DNA of 64,000 bases from Novosphingobium sediminis (GTDB taxonomy: Bacteria > Pseudomonadota > Alphaproteobacteria > Sphingomonadales > Sphingomonadaceae), in the NCBI RefSeq assembly GCF_007991615.1, contig NZ_BJYR01000007.1:1-64000 (forward strand). The letters are read 5' to 3'. The notes below the pieces were generated by a model. That model was not told the DNA's origin, did not search any database, and saw nothing but the letters and a program-made list of their open reading frames with translations. The position numbers and the translations under genes were made by a program. This document shows positions 38,115-47,142 of this stretch, one piece after another. Every line of letters begins with the position of its first letter. The first letter of the stretch is position 1.

Positions 38115-39856
38115 TCGCCTTCTCCGGAGCCGACCAGCGGACTGAGGTCGGAAATGTCGACATCATGGTGGGCATCGGGCGTCACGCCCAGCATCGGGCC
38201 GATGCGCGGCACCAGCCGGCCAACGATGGGCGCAGCGTTCCACGCGGCGGTCCGCTGGCCGCTGGTCTGCTGGGTGGCCTGAGGTTCGTCGAGCATCACG
38301 ATCACCACATAGCGCGGCTTGTCCATCGGAAAAGCCGAAGCGAACGTGGCGATGAGCGAGGTCTTGCGGTAGCCGTTCGCGCCCGGCTTCTCGGCCGAAC
38401 CGGTCTTGCCGCCGACGCGGAAGCCGGATGCATCGGCCTTGCGGCCCGTGCCATCGACCACGATCATGCGCAGCAGCTGGCGCATGCGCGCGCTGGTCGA
38501 GGCCTGAAACACGCGGCGGCCCGGAGCGAGGTGTGCGGGATCGACCTTGTAGAGCGTGGCCGGGCGCCAGATCCCGCCATTGACCAGCGCGGCATAGGCC
38601 GAGGCGAGGTGGAGCGGCGTGACCGCGATGCCATGGCCATAACTGACCGTCATGGTCGTCAGCCGCGCCCAATCACCCTTGCCACCTTCGCTGCCGCCAC
38701 GCGGCCAGAGCGGGAACCCCCGCGCGGGCAGCTCGATCGTCGGGCGCTCGTTCATCCCGAGCTGCTCCATCGTATGCTTGAGCGCGACCGGCCCAAGCAG
38801 GTCGGCGACATGCGCCAGCACGACGTTGGAGGAGTGGATCAGCGCTTCTGGCACATTGAGCGAGCTGCCGAAATTGTGGCTATCGTGAATTGTGAACTTG
38901 CCGATCTGGAACGGCACCGAAGGATAGCGCACCGCAAGATCGGTGACGACCCCGGCATCGATGGCAGAGGCAATGGTGATCGGTTTGAAGGTTGAACCGA
39001 GTTCGTAGACCTGGTTCGAGACCCGATTGAATACGAGATCGTTGTAGGCAAGGTCAGACCGATTGGGATTGAACGAAGGCAGCGAGGCAAGCGCGATGAC
39101 TTCGCCGCTGTCGGCATCGAGGATGACCCCGGCCGCGCCCTTCGCCATGGTCTCCATCATGCCGCGGCCAAGCTCGTCTTCCAGCGCACCCTGCGCCCGC
39201 GCGTCGATCGACAGCGCGGTGGGCGTGCCCCGGTAGGCCGGATCGAGCAGGCGCGGTTCGAGCACTTGCTCCATGCCGACATGGCCCTTGCCCGCTTCGT
39301 CGACATAGCCAAGCACGTGGGCGGCGAGCGAACCCTGAGGGTAGAAGCGCTGCTCCTCGCGCGGGAATTCGAGCGCGGGTTCGCCGAGTGCAAAGACCTT
39401 GTTGGCATCTTCCGGCAGCACGCGGCGGCGCAGGTAGCAGGGCTTGCCCGCCTTTAGCCGCGCGACGAGATCGGCGTAGTCCGCATCGGGAAAGATGCCG
39501 ACGAGCGCGCGGGCGACTTCCTCGGGCGTTTTGACCAGCGGCGCGCCGCCCTCACCCATCGCCTTGGGGTTGTACCACAGCGAATAGGAGGCGAAGGCAC
39601 GCGCCAGCGCAATGCCGTTGCGATCGGTGATCTCGCCTCGCGAAGGCAGCAGCGCTTCGGCCAGCGAAGTGCGTTCGGGCGTCTGTTCGAACATGCCGAG
39701 CTGGGCGATGCGCACACAGGCCGTCAGCGTCGCGAAGATGAACAGCACCATGATCCACAGTGCACGCAGCCGCGCCGTGACCAGCGCGCCCTGGCGCACG
39801 TTGGCAAGCTGGACGCGGCCGGTCGCGATAGCGGCGGAGGCGGTGAGCGAGTTCAC
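38111..39856 (-). CDS. ftsI: Septal transpeptidase FtsI (PBP3)
   Basis: A 581-aa class B penicillin-binding protein. A short cytoplasmic N terminus precedes one membrane helix (about 32-50). The pedestal domain follows (SLAEALLPSRGEITDRNG). The transpeptidase domain has the active serine in GSTFKPIT (SxxK, near residue 290), HSSNVVLAH (SxN) and VGGKTGSAEKPG (KTG). It crosslinks septal peptidoglycan with FtsW. The start is a GTG overlapping the ftsL stop (GTGA). Confidence 0.96.
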   Translation of the reverse strand: MNSLTASAAIATGRVQLANVRQGALVTARLRALWIMVLFIFATLTACVRIAQLGMFEQTPERTSLAEALLPSRGEITDRNGIALARAFASYSLWYNPKAMGEGGAPLVKTPEEVARALVGIFPDADYADLVARLKAGKPCYLRRRVLPEDANKVFALGEPALEFPREEQRFYPQGSLAAHVLGYVDEAGKGHVGMEQVLEPRLLDPAYRGTPTALSIDARAQGALEDELGRGMMETMAKGAAGVILDADSGEVIALASLPSFNPNRSDLAYNDLVFNRVSNQVYELGSTFKPITIASAIDAGVVTDLAVRYPSVPFQIGKFTIHDSHNFGSSLNVPEALIHSSNVVLAHVADLLGPVALKHTMEQLGMNERPTIELPARGFPLWPRGGSEGGKGDWARLTTMTVSYGHGIAVTPLHLASAYAALVNGGIWRPATLYKVDPAHLAPGRRVFQASTSARMRQLLRMIVVDGTGRKADASGFRVGGKTGSAEKPGANGYRKTSLIATFASAFPMDKPRYVVIVMLDEPQATQQTSGQRTAAWNAAPIVGRLVPRIGPMLGVTPDAHHDVDISDLSPLVGSGEGE

Positions 39857-40644
39857 TGGGCGGACTTGCTCCCGCCCTTGGCCGGCTTTGGCGCAGGCTT
39901 TGCGGATTTGGCGGACTTTTCGGACTTCGCGGCAGGGGCCTTTCCAGCCTTCGCTTCGGTCTTGCCGGCAGCAAGCTTGGCGCCCTTGCCGGGCTTCGCC
40001 GCGTCGTCCTTGGCGGTCTTTGCGGCCTTGGCGAGACCGGCCTTCTTGTCGCCGTCCTTGGCCTTGCTGTTCTTCTCGGCCTTGCTCTTGCCCGGCTTGT
40101 CGTCCTTGCCGTCCTTCTTGAGCGGCGTGACCATGGCAAGGCGCGCGCCGAGGTTGGCCGTCGCCTTGGCGCGATCGGCTGCATCGGCAGGCTTGGCATC
40201 GGGCTTGTCTTCTTCGTCATCCGACTTGCTGACCGGCGCGGCAATATCGGCGGCAAGGCCGGCGATCACCGAGGGAAACGCCGCTTCCGCTGCAATAGCA
40301 TCATCCGCGCTCGCCACGCGGATCGGCTCGGGCGAGTCAGGGCCATCGGGCTTGGCGAAGGCGGCCAGTTGGCGCTCGTTCGAAAGGTATTGGCTCGCTG
40401 TCGGCGCGACATAGCCGAATTCGACATCGTTCCAGAGCTTCAATTGCTGCTGGTTGGCGCGGGTTTCCACCTCGGTCTCAAGGTAGAGCTTCTCCTTGCG
40501 CAGCGCGACGATCTGCTGCTCGGTGCGATGGACCTGGCTGCGCAGCGCGTTGACGCGGAACGCCATCACCATGACCAGCGCAGCGCAGACCAGCAGCAGC
40601 GCGATCCAGCCGATCGAACGGAAACGGTTGGCGCTGACCATCAT
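39853..40644 (-). CDS. ftsL: FtsL-like divisome protein with a long Lys/Ala-rich tail
   Basis: A 263-aa bitopic protein in the FtsL position. One membrane helix lies at about residues 12-31 ([18 protein letters not shown]). A short coiled coil follows ([27 protein letters not shown]), and then a moderately conserved region to about 90. Unlike the usual 100-120 aa FtsL, it carries about 150 further residues. The last 110 are low-complexity Lys/Ala/Gly/Pro/Ser. The start overlaps the rsmH stop (ATGA). The identity rests on position and topology. Confidence 0.82.
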   Translation of the reverse strand: MMVSANRFRSIGWIALLLVCAALVMVMAFRVNALRSQVHRTEQQIVALRKEKLYLETEVETRANQQQLKLWNDVEFGYVAPTASQYLSNERQLAAFAKPDGPDSPEPIRVASADDAIAAEAAFPSVIAGLAADIAAPVSKSDDEEDKPDAKPADAADRAKATANLGARLAMVTPLKKDGKDDKPGKSKAEKNSKAKDGDKKAGLAKAAKTAKDDAAKPGKGAKLAAGKTEAKAGKAPAAKSEKSAKSAKPAPKPAKGGSKSAQ

Positions 40645-41612
40645 GCTGCCAGACCCTTTCCAGAACCTGCTCCTCTAGCCGGAGCTGCCGTGCGGACCGC
40701 CCAGCGCAGCGTGGCAGAGCGCGCGCGGGGGTTGCGCGCCTGCTCTTCGGCGCCGGGGCGGATCGCGGCGGAGGGCTTTTCGAACACCGGCGCGGCTGCG
40801 GGCGAGCTCATGGGAAGATGGCGCGAACCTGCCGGCAGGGCGCCGGCCCCTTCGCGCAGGAACTGCTTCACGATGCGGTCTTCAAGGCTATGGAAGCTAA
40901 CAACGGCAAGGCGGCCGCCGGGCGCGAGCATGCGTTCTGCGGCGGCGAGGCCAGCATGGAGCTCATCCAGCTCGCCGTTCACATGGATGCGCACGGCCTG
41001 AAAGCTGCGCGTGGCGGGATCCTTGGGCGCACCGGGGCGATAGCCCAGTGCCTTGCGCACGACATCGGCGAACTGGCCAGTGGTCGTCAGCGGGCGGGCA
41101 GCAACAACGGCGCGGGCAATCCGGCGCGACTGGCGCTCCTCGCCGTAGTGGTAGAGCACGTCGGCAATCGCTTCCTCGCTGGCGCCGTTGAGGAAATCCG
41201 CCGCGCTCTCGCCCGATTGCGACATGCGCATGTCGAGCGGGCCGTTGCTGGAAAAAGCAAACCCGCGCGCGGCCTGATCGAGCTGCATCGAACTGACGCC
41301 GATATCGAACACGACGCCTTGTACCGAAGCGACGCCCGCTTCGGCCAGACCCTCGGCCAGCTCAGAGAAGCGACGGGCGTGAAAAACAAGCCGCGGCGGG
41401 CTTTCGGAAACTTCCCCCCAGGCCCGCCCAGCCGCGATCGCATCGGGGTCGCGATCGAAGGCGTGGACGGTGGCGCCGGCACCGAGCAGGCGGCGGGTGT
41501 ATCCGCCTGCGCCGAAGGTGGCGTCCACGACAAGGCTGCCGCGCTCGGGGTGCAGCGCGGCGACAACCTCATCGAGGAGCACGGGGATGTGGGGGGCGGG
41601 GGCCGCGCTCAT
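40641..41612 (-). CDS. rsmH: 16S rRNA m4C1402 N4-methyltransferase
   Basis: A 323-aa SAM-dependent methyltransferase (formerly MraW) acting on C1402 of 16S rRNA. Motifs: [36 protein letters not shown] at residues 8-43, with [10 protein letters not shown] as the SAM motif. [18 protein letters not shown] and the C-terminal [16 protein letters not shown] also match. The ATG at 41610-41612 overlaps the mraZ stop (ATGA); the in-frame extension to 41678 is spurious. Confidence 0.96.
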   Translation of the reverse strand: MSAAPAPHIPVLLDEVVAALHPERGSLVVDATFGAGGYTRRLLGAGATVHAFDRDPDAIAAGRAWGEVSESPPRLVFHARRFSELAEGLAEAGVASVQGVVFDIGVSSMQLDQAARGFAFSSNGPLDMRMSQSGESAADFLNGASEEAIADVLYHYGEERQSRRIARAVVAARPLTTTGQFADVVRKALGYRPGAPKDPATRSFQAVRIHVNGELDELHAGLAAAERMLAPGGRLAVVSFHSLEDRIVKQFLREGAGALPAGSRHLPMSSPAAAPVFEKPSAAIRPGAEEQARNPRARSATLRWAVRTAAPARGAGSGKGLAA

Positions 41613-42109
41613 TTGCGGGAGGCCTTGGCCGTGAATTCGGCCATCCGGGCACGGCAGGCCGATTTGACCGAGTCCCATTCGGAACCCATCGCGAACAGCG
41701 CATCGGGCGCCCAGATGGTGATCTGGTGCATGCCGCCATGGAAATAGAGCGCATCGCCCACCTGCGCTTGTTCGCCGAGGTATTCGGGCAGGACGAAGCG
41801 GCCGGAATCATCGAAGCTGATGCGTGCAAAACCGCCGATCTGTGCGGCGCGCAGGTCCATGTCGAAGGGTTCGCCGCGTTCGATAGCGACGCGCTCCTCA
41901 TGCGCAAGCATCTCGGCAAAGCTGTCGGCGCGGGATTCGCCGAAACCGACAAGGCAGGGGTGCTTGTGGTGCTTGTCGAGGCAGAGGGTGCGGCTGCCCT
42001 TGGAGGCCTCGCGGACGGTCTGGCGGAAATCCGAGGGAAGGACAAAGCGGTTCTTCTCGCCGCGCGGCGAAAAGCCCTGCCCCCAGTAATGCGACTGTGC
42101 CCCAGCCAC
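41609..42109 (-). CDS. mraZ: Transcriptional regulator MraZ
   Basis: A 166-aa protein with two AbrB-like MraZ domains. The first begins near residue 8 with [21 protein letters not shown]. The second, near 90, has [16 protein letters not shown]. In other bacteria MraZ forms ring-shaped oligomers that bind repeats upstream of its own gene and control the dcw operon. I start at the GTG 42107-42109, which follows a good ribosome site (GGGGAAG) and matches the usual N terminus; the frame runs on to 42157. Confidence 0.93.
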   Translation of the reverse strand: MAGAQSHYWGQGFSPRGEKNRFVLPSDFRQTVREASKGSRTLCLDKHHKHPCLVGFGESRADSFAEMLAHEERVAIERGEPFDMDLRAAQIGGFARISFDDSGRFVLPEYLGEQAQVGDALYFHGGMHQITIWAPDALFAMGSEWDSVKSACRARMAEFTAKASRK

Positions 42110-42460
42110 GTGCCGCTTCCCCGCGTCAGACGAAAGCCTCCCGACCCGGCCGCACACACCCGTGCGACCGACTCATCCCCCGCGGATGCGTCATGGAGTC
42201 CGTCCTGATGAGCTATTGTCTTAACGCGGGAGGGTCCGGGCGAAAAGGGGAAAATGCGGGAAATTGCGTCCAAACTTTGATTCTAGTGGATGAATCTTTG
42301 CTTGGGGCAATCATCTCGACTTGGCACTCGTCAGCAGCCTTTCCGGCAAAGCCGCGGAAATCAGCCAGATTCCGTGAAGGGTCTACAAAGCGAGCAGCGG
42401 CGTACGCGCCGTTCCCGCGCTTTCCCGCGGACAGCGCATGTGGACTAACCTGTGGAAAAA
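42110..42460 (-). other. 351-bp leader/promoter region of the dcw operon
   Basis: No gene is supported here. It separates mraZ from the upstream lipoprotein gene on the same strand and should hold the dcw promoter. It contains the periodic box array at 42227-42261. I see no clear -35/-10 pair. Confidence 0.65.
42227..42261. promoter_or_regulatory. Putative MraZ operator: four boxes at exact 10-bp spacing
   Basis: On the plus strand CGGGA, CGGGC, GGGGA and CGGGA begin at 42227, 42237, 42247 and 42257, each followed by 5 bp. In Escherichia coli, MraZ binds TGGGN boxes separated by 5 bp, the same 10-bp period. The array lies about 120-150 bp before the mraZ start; the G-rich strand is opposite to the coding strand. 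Confidence 0.55.
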
Positions 42461-43138
42461 TCAGCGGATGAACGCACGCCGCATCAAGCTGCGCAATGCC
42501 TGCGCCCGCGTGCCCGCGTCGGGACCGTCTGCAGGCTCCAGCAGCGCGGCATCGGCGACAATCAGGGCAAAACCCTTGCCAATGCGGCACTCTGCGATCA
42601 GTCGCGCCTGCTCGATCCGGCAGTACCGCGGTCCCTCGGCAAGCGAGCTGAACTCTCCGGGCGCATCCACGGGAAACGGCGTTCCCGCATTTTCCCGCCC
42701 CTCTCCCGCTTCGTGCAACACAAGGCCCCAGTGCGAAAGGATCGGGCCGAGCAGCACGGTATCGGCCGGACGGCGCGGATCACCAAGGGCGAACCGGCTT
42801 TCGGCGGTGAGCAAGGGATCGGCGAACAGCAGCAGGTGCCCGCCGGCGCGCACCCAAGCATCAAGCGCGACGTTCTCCGCCGGCTCCAGCGGGCGCGGCT
42901 GCGCGACCACCAGATCGGCGACCGCCTCCGGATGCAGCAGCGTATCAAGCGGGACGAGACGGTGGCCATCCTCGAGCACGGGCCGCGCCCAATGCGGCTT
43001 TGCGGGTGCGGCCAGTTGCGCGGAGACGCTGTCAGCCTCGCTCCACAGGATCGGCAGGCTGGTGAACAGGCCAAGCGTGGGCGGCGGGGACGAGCGCGTG
43101 CAGCCGGCCAGCGCAAGCGCGCCGATCACTACGCCCAC
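42461..43138 (-). CDS. Putative lipoprotein of unknown function
   Basis: About 225 aa. A short hydrophobic stretch and lipobox LAGC near residue 12 predict a lipid-anchored envelope protein. The middle part (LDAWVRAGGHLLLFADPLL) resembles the glutamine-amidotransferase-like fold seen in GldG/DUF4350-type proteins, but this is weak. The GTG at 43136-43138 gives a signal peptide without positive charge. Reading on upstream to a CTG at 43157-43159 would add SRFRTI and overlap the previous stop (CTGA). The true start is uncertain. Confidence 0.6.
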   Translation of the reverse strand: MGVVIGALALAGCTRSSPPPTLGLFTSLPILWSEADSVSAQLAAPAKPHWARPVLEDGHRLVPLDTLLHPEAVADLVVAQPRPLEPAENVALDAWVRAGGHLLLFADPLLTAESRFALGDPRRPADTVLLGPILSHWGLVLHEAGEGRENAGTPFPVDAPGEFSSLAEGPRYCRIEQARLIAECRIGKGFALIVADAALLEPADGPDAGTRAQALRSLMRRAFIR

Positions 43139-43155
43139 TATTGTGCGGAAGCGGC

Positions 43156-43539
43156 TCAGTTGCCGGGCGGGCGCTGCGCAGGCCGGGCCGGCTTGGTCCC
43201 GCCGCCCACCGGCAATTCAGGAGCAACGCCCATATCGACCAGCGGATCATTGGCCGTGCTCGGGCTGGCGCTTGGGCTGGCGGCGACTGCGGGCGTACCG
43301 GCGGTCGTCCGCTCAACCTGCTTGGCGCGGTCCATGATGACGTTGGCGAGGCTGACGATCAGCAACATGCCGGCAAGGCCAAACAGGCCGATCTGGAGCC
43401 GGTGCACCGCCTGCGCGCGCAGTTCGCGTGGGCCGGGATGCGCGGGCTGAAGCGCGGCCATGCGGGCGGCTTCTGCGGAATCTCCCGCAGGGGCCGCCTG
43501 CTCCGCCGAGCGATCAGGGATGAGGCCGAACAGTGCCAT
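43156..43539 (-). CDS. Single-pass membrane protein of unknown function
   Basis: A 127-aa protein. The N-terminal 48 residues are cytoplasmic and Ala/Pro-rich. One membrane helix follows (about 49-70, IGLFGLAGMLLIVSLANVIM). The Pro/Ser/Ala-rich C-terminal part is probably periplasmic. No family recognised. It precedes the putative lipoprotein on the same strand with 17 bp or less between them, so the pair may work together. Confidence 0.7.
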   Translation of the reverse strand: MALFGLIPDRSAEQAAPAGDSAEAARMAALQPAHPGPRELRAQAVHRLQIGLFGLAGMLLIVSLANVIMDRAKQVERTTAGTPAVAASPSASPSTANDPLVDMGVAPELPVGGGTKPARPAQRPPGN

Positions 43540-43577
43540 CGGCCTGATACTACGCGCTTATGCAGGCCAAGGGAAGA

Positions 43578-44585
43578 TCACCCGAGCCACGGGAAGACGG
43601 GCAGCCCCTTCGCGCGCAGCCATTCCGGGTTGTAGAGCGACGAGAGGTAGCGGAAGCCGGTATCGCACAAGATCGTCGCGATGCGCTTGCCGGGGCCGAG
43701 TTGTTTGCCCAGCGCGACCGCACCTGCGACGTTGATGCCGCTAGAAAGGCCAAGGCACAGGCCTTCCTCAGCGAGCAGGCGGCGCACCCACTCGAGGCCT
43801 TCCTCGTCCGAGATGCGGAACTGCGTATCGATCGGCGCACCTTCGAGATTGGCGGTGATGCGGCCCTGCCCGATGCCTTCCGCCACCGAGGAGCCTTCGG
43901 CCTTCAGCTCGCCATGCGCGAAGTAGTTGTAGAGCGCCGCGCCGTGCGGATCGGCGAGGCCGATCGTGACGTTTTCATCGAATGCCTTGAGGCCAAAGCC
44001 GACGCCCGCGACCGTGCCGCCCGTGCCCGCCGCGCAGATAAAGCCATCGACGCGGCCTTCCATCTGCGCCCAGATTTCCGGCGCGGTGCTTTCGATATGG
44101 GCGCGGCGATTGGCGATGTTGTCGAACTGGTTGGCCCAGATCGCGCCCTCGGTCTCCTCGGCAATGCGGCGCGAGGTGTGGACGAAGTGGCCCGGATTGG
44201 AAAACGGCGCGGCAGGAACGAGGACAAGTTCGGCCCTCAATGCCCGGAGCGTATCCATCTTCTCGCGCGATTGCGTCTCGGGCATCACGATCACGGACTT
44301 GTAGCCCAGCGCATTGGCCACGAGCGCAAGGCCGATGCCGGTGTTGCCGGCAGTGCCTTCCACGATCGTGCCACCGGGCTTGAGCACGCCCTTGGCTTCT
44401 GCATCCCGCACGATCCACAGCGCGGCGCGGTCCTTCACCGAAGCGCCGGGATTTGCGAACTCGCACTTGCCATAGATCTCGCAGCCCGCCGCCTCACTCG
44501 GTCCCTTGAGCAGGACGAGCGGCGTGTTGCCGATCAGCGAAAGGGTATCATGCAGCGGTGCGGGTGGCGGGACGGTCTGGGTCAT
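43578..44585 (-). CDS. cysK: Cysteine synthase A (O-acetylserine sulfhydrylase)
   Basis: A 335-aa PLP enzyme joining sulfide to O-acetylserine, the step after the sulfite reductase encoded at 8.9 kb. Motifs: LIGNTPLVLL near residue 17, the PLP lysine in NPGASVKDRAALWI (near 49), GTAGNTGIGLA for the substrate/PLP phosphate, and GTGGTVAGVG. The open frame runs upstream past 45 kb, but MTQTVPPPAPLHDTLS at 44585 is the sensible start. It is on the same strand as ccmA/ccmB, 80 bp after ccmB. Confidence 0.94.
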   Translation of the reverse strand: MTQTVPPPAPLHDTLSLIGNTPLVLLKGPSEAAGCEIYGKCEFANPGASVKDRAALWIVRDAEAKGVLKPGGTIVEGTAGNTGIGLALVANALGYKSVIVMPETQSREKMDTLRALRAELVLVPAAPFSNPGHFVHTSRRIAEETEGAIWANQFDNIANRRAHIESTAPEIWAQMEGRVDGFICAAGTGGTVAGVGFGLKAFDENVTIGLADPHGAALYNYFAHGELKAEGSSVAEGIGQGRITANLEGAPIDTQFRISDEEGLEWVRRLLAEEGLCLGLSSGINVAGAVALGKQLGPGKRIATILCDTGFRYLSSLYNPEWLRAKGLPVFPWLG

Positions 44586-44665
44586 GGCGTGGGAGGTAAT
44601 GCGCCGCCGCGCGCGCCGCAATGCAATTGCGCTTTCAAGGCTGCAAAGATGGATGTTGGCGCTGC

Positions 44666-45328
44666 CTACTCTCGCCCCGCCCGGATCGCGCCCGCCGCCG
44701 CAAACGGCGCAATTGCAAGCGCAGCAAGGCTCGAGGCGGCGAGGAGCAGCAGACCGCCCTCCCCGCCCGGCTGGAGCGAGCCAGCGCCGAAGATCAGCAG
44801 CGGCACCGTCAGCGGGATCGCCAGCAGCCCGCCCAGCGCTGCGCCCGCACGCAGCCCCGCCGTGAGCGCGGCGATGGTGACACCGATGGCGGCAAGGCCG
44901 GGCGTGCCGAGCAGCAGCCCCACTTCGACCGTCCACAGCTGTGCGCCATCCAGATTGAGCAGCCCTGCCGCGAGCGGCGCGGCGAGCATCAGCGGCACGC
45001 CGAAGCTGAGCCAATGGGCAACAATGCGCAAGGTGAGCACGCCTTCCTCGGCAATGCCGCGCAGGGCCCACTGGTCGAAAAACCCGGCTTCGAGATCGGG
45101 CTCCACCAGCCGGTCGAGCGGGAGGATGGCGGCGAGCAGCGCGGCAACCCAGATCACCCCTGCGCCGGTCCGGGCGAGCAGCTTTGCATCGGGCCCGACC
45201 GCGAAGGGATAGAGCATGGCGACCGCGAGGAAGAACAGCAGCGGGAGCAGCGCCCCGCCCCGCCCCGGCGCGCCCATCAGCAGCAGCGTGAGGTCGCGCC
45301 GGAAGATCGCCCACAGACTGCGGATCAT
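44666..45328 (-). CDS. ccmB: Haem exporter subunit CcmB
   Basis: A 220-aa permease of the cytochrome c maturation ABC transporter. It has six hydrophobic helices, and the N terminus IWAIFRRDLTLLLMG is typical. ILPLDRLVEPDLEAGFFDQWALRG is a CcmB hallmark. It pairs with CcmA encoded 10 bp upstream. CcmC and the later ccm genes are not in this window. Confidence 0.92.
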   Translation of the reverse strand: MIRSLWAIFRRDLTLLLMGAPGRGGALLPLLFFLAVAMLYPFAVGPDAKLLARTGAGVIWVAALLAAILPLDRLVEPDLEAGFFDQWALRGIAEEGVLTLRIVAHWLSFGVPLMLAAPLAAGLLNLDGAQLWTVEVGLLLGTPGLAAIGVTIAALTAGLRAGAALGGLLAIPLTVPLLIFGAGSLQPGGEGGLLLLAASSLAALAIAPFAAAGAIRAGRE

Positions 45329-45338
45329 CGGGCAGCCC

Positions 45339-45914
45339 TCACGGCAGATACTCCAGCAGCGCGAGCTTCTTCAGCCTCTGCAATTGCAAGGGCTGGTGCG
45401 AGGCGATCACAGCAATGCCGCCAAGCGCGCGGTGCGCCTCGATCGCGGCTTGTGCGCTGGCGCCCCAATGCGCGTCGAGGCCGTTCAGCGGCTCGTCGAG
45501 CAGCCAGATCCGCGCGCCGCTGGCAGCCATGCGGGCGAGCGCGGCGCGCTTCCTCTGCCCGGTGGAAAGATAGCGCACCGGCACATCGAGCAGGTCTTCG
45601 AGGCCGAAATCGGCGCGCGCTTCGCCCGCCCGGTCAATCTCGCGCCAGAAGGCCAGCGCCTCACCCAGCGGGCGGTGCGCATCGAGCGCGGGACGTTCAT
45701 CGGCGAGCGCCAGCGTGCCTTCGTGCTCGACATGTCCGTTGTAGGGCCGCAGCAGGCCGGCAAGGATGCGCATGAGGCTGGACTTGCCGATGCCATTGGG
45801 GCCGGCCAACTGGAGCGCATCGCCCTGATGCAATTCAAACCCCACGCCCCGGAACAGGAGCCGGTCCCCGCGCCGACAGGCAAGATCATAGGCAGCAAGA
45901 CGGGCAGGTTGCAT
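45339..45914 (-). CDS. ccmA: Haem exporter ATP-binding subunit CcmA
   Basis: A 191-aa ABC ATPase that drives release of haem from CcmE during cytochrome c maturation. Walker A is [10 protein letters not shown] near residue 39. The signature reads [13 protein letters not shown] and Walker B is [18 protein letters not shown] holds the switch histidine. The protein is short, as usual for CcmA. It is transcribed divergently from the pterin dehydratase gene. Confidence 0.93.
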   Translation of the reverse strand: MQPARLAAYDLACRRGDRLLFRGVGFELHQGDALQLAGPNGIGKSSLMRILAGLLRPYNGHVEHEGTLALADERPALDAHRPLGEALAFWREIDRAGEARADFGLEDLLDVPVRYLSTGQRKRAALARMAASGARIWLLDEPLNGLDAHWGASAQAAIEAHRALGGIAVIASHQPLQLQRLKKLALLEYLP

Positions 45915-45979
45915 CGCTGCGAGCGATAGGGGAAAGACCGGGGCATGCCAAGAAGACCATTGGCAAGGAGACCCTGAGA

Positions 45980-46273
45980 ATGGCGATTGCCCAGTTGACC
46001 GAAGCCGAACGCACCGCCGCGCTTGCCGCGCTGCCCGAATGGACCCTGCGCGAAGACGGCCTCGCGATCACCCGCACCTTCCGCTTCGCCGATTTCGCCG
46101 AGGCCTTCGGCTTCATGACCCGCGTGGCGATCCTAGCCGAGAAAGCGGATCACCACCCCGAATGGTTCAACGTCTACAACCGCGTCGAGATCACGCTGAC
46201 CACGCATGACGCAGGCGGTTTGAGCAAGCGCGATGTGGCGCTGGCGAGCGCAATTGACGGGTTCGGGCACTGA
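45980..46273 (+). CDS. phhB: 4a-hydroxytetrahydrobiopterin dehydratase
   Basis: A 97-aa pterin-4a-carbinolamine dehydratase. The family signature is [28 protein letters not shown] (about residues 55-82), with the paired histidines. It recycles the pterin cofactor of aromatic amino acid hydroxylases or acts in molybdopterin-related chemistry; no hydroxylase is nearby. A good ribosome site precedes the ATG. Confidence 0.93.
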   Translation: MAIAQLTEAERTAALAALPEWTLREDGLAITRTFRFADFAEAFGFMTRVAILAEKADHHPEWFNVYNRVEITLTTHDAGGLSKRDVALASAIDGFGH

Positions 46274-46350
46274 GCCCCCTGCAATTGCAGACCCAAGGCA
46301 TTGCAGCTAAAGCCAGAATTCGAGTTCCTGCCGGGCGAAAGGATCGCGGT

Positions 46351-47130
46351 GTGCGCATCATTCTGGTGATCCTCAGTCTCTTTCTCGCAAGCTGCTCGCA
46401 ATCCCGGATGAACGACACGCTGGCGACGCCGCAGGAAAAGGCGATCGCGACCCGGTTCATCGCGGCGCTGCAATCGGGACGGCTGGAATCGGTCAAGGCC
46501 AATCTGGAGCCACAGCTTTATACCCAGACCGACGAGATCGAGCCGCAGATCCAGCCGGGCTTGCCGAAAGAGGCAAACTACACGCTGGTGACCGTCAACG
46601 TTCAGACGAACACGGCGAACGGTGTCTCGAAGACGCTCAAGGCGTTGAACTACGAGTTCGGTGCCGGCACGAAATGGACGGTCTTCCAGATCGTCCTCAG
46701 CGATGCATCCGGCAGAACTCTGGTGATAGGCTGGCATGCCTTGCCCTCCGACCATCAGCCGACGGCGGGCGGGGACTTCACGCTCGCCGGCAAAAGTGCG
46801 CTGCACTACGCCTGGCTGGTCGCCATGGCGCTCTCGACGATCACCATCGTGTTCACGCTGATCGTTGTCGGGCGCAGCAAGGGCGTGAAGCGGCGCTGGC
46901 TCTGGGCCATCGGGTCCGCGCTCGGCCTCGGCCAGTTCACGCTCAACTGGTCGACCGGCGCCTTGATGGTTCGGCCGCTGGGCTTTTTCGTGCTCGGCAG
47001 CGCGGTGTTCAAGGCTTCCCCGTTCGATCCGTGGATGCTGTCGTTCTCGCTGCCGATCGTCGCGGTAATCTTCCTGCTGCGCCGAAAGGCGCTGATGGCG
47101 CAGCAGAACGGGACCGGGGACTTCGAGTAG
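46351..47130 (+). CDS. Lipoprotein-like membrane protein of unknown function
   Basis: A 259-aa protein. It has an N-terminal signal with lipobox LASC near residue 14 and a soluble region of about 130 residues. Three to four hydrophobic helices then fill the last 105 residues (YAWLVAMALSTITIVFTLIV and others). A lipobox combined with C-terminal membrane helices is unusual. The GTG at 46351 has a ribosome site (AAAGGA) and yields a proper signal peptide; an earlier TTG at 46285 does not. It converges with the SDR gene 12 bp away. Confidence 0.7.
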   Translation: MRIILVILSLFLASCSQSRMNDTLATPQEKAIATRFIAALQSGRLESVKANLEPQLYTQTDEIEPQIQPGLPKEANYTLVTVNVQTNTANGVSKTLKALNYEFGAGTKWTVFQIVLSDASGRTLVIGWHALPSDHQPTAGGDFTLAGKSALHYAWLVAMALSTITIVFTLIVVGRSKGVKRRWLWAIGSALGLGQFTLNWSTGALMVRPLGFFVLGSAVFKASPFDPWMLSFSLPIVAVIFLLRRKALMAQQNGTGDFE

Positions 47131-47142
47131 GTTCCGCGCGCC

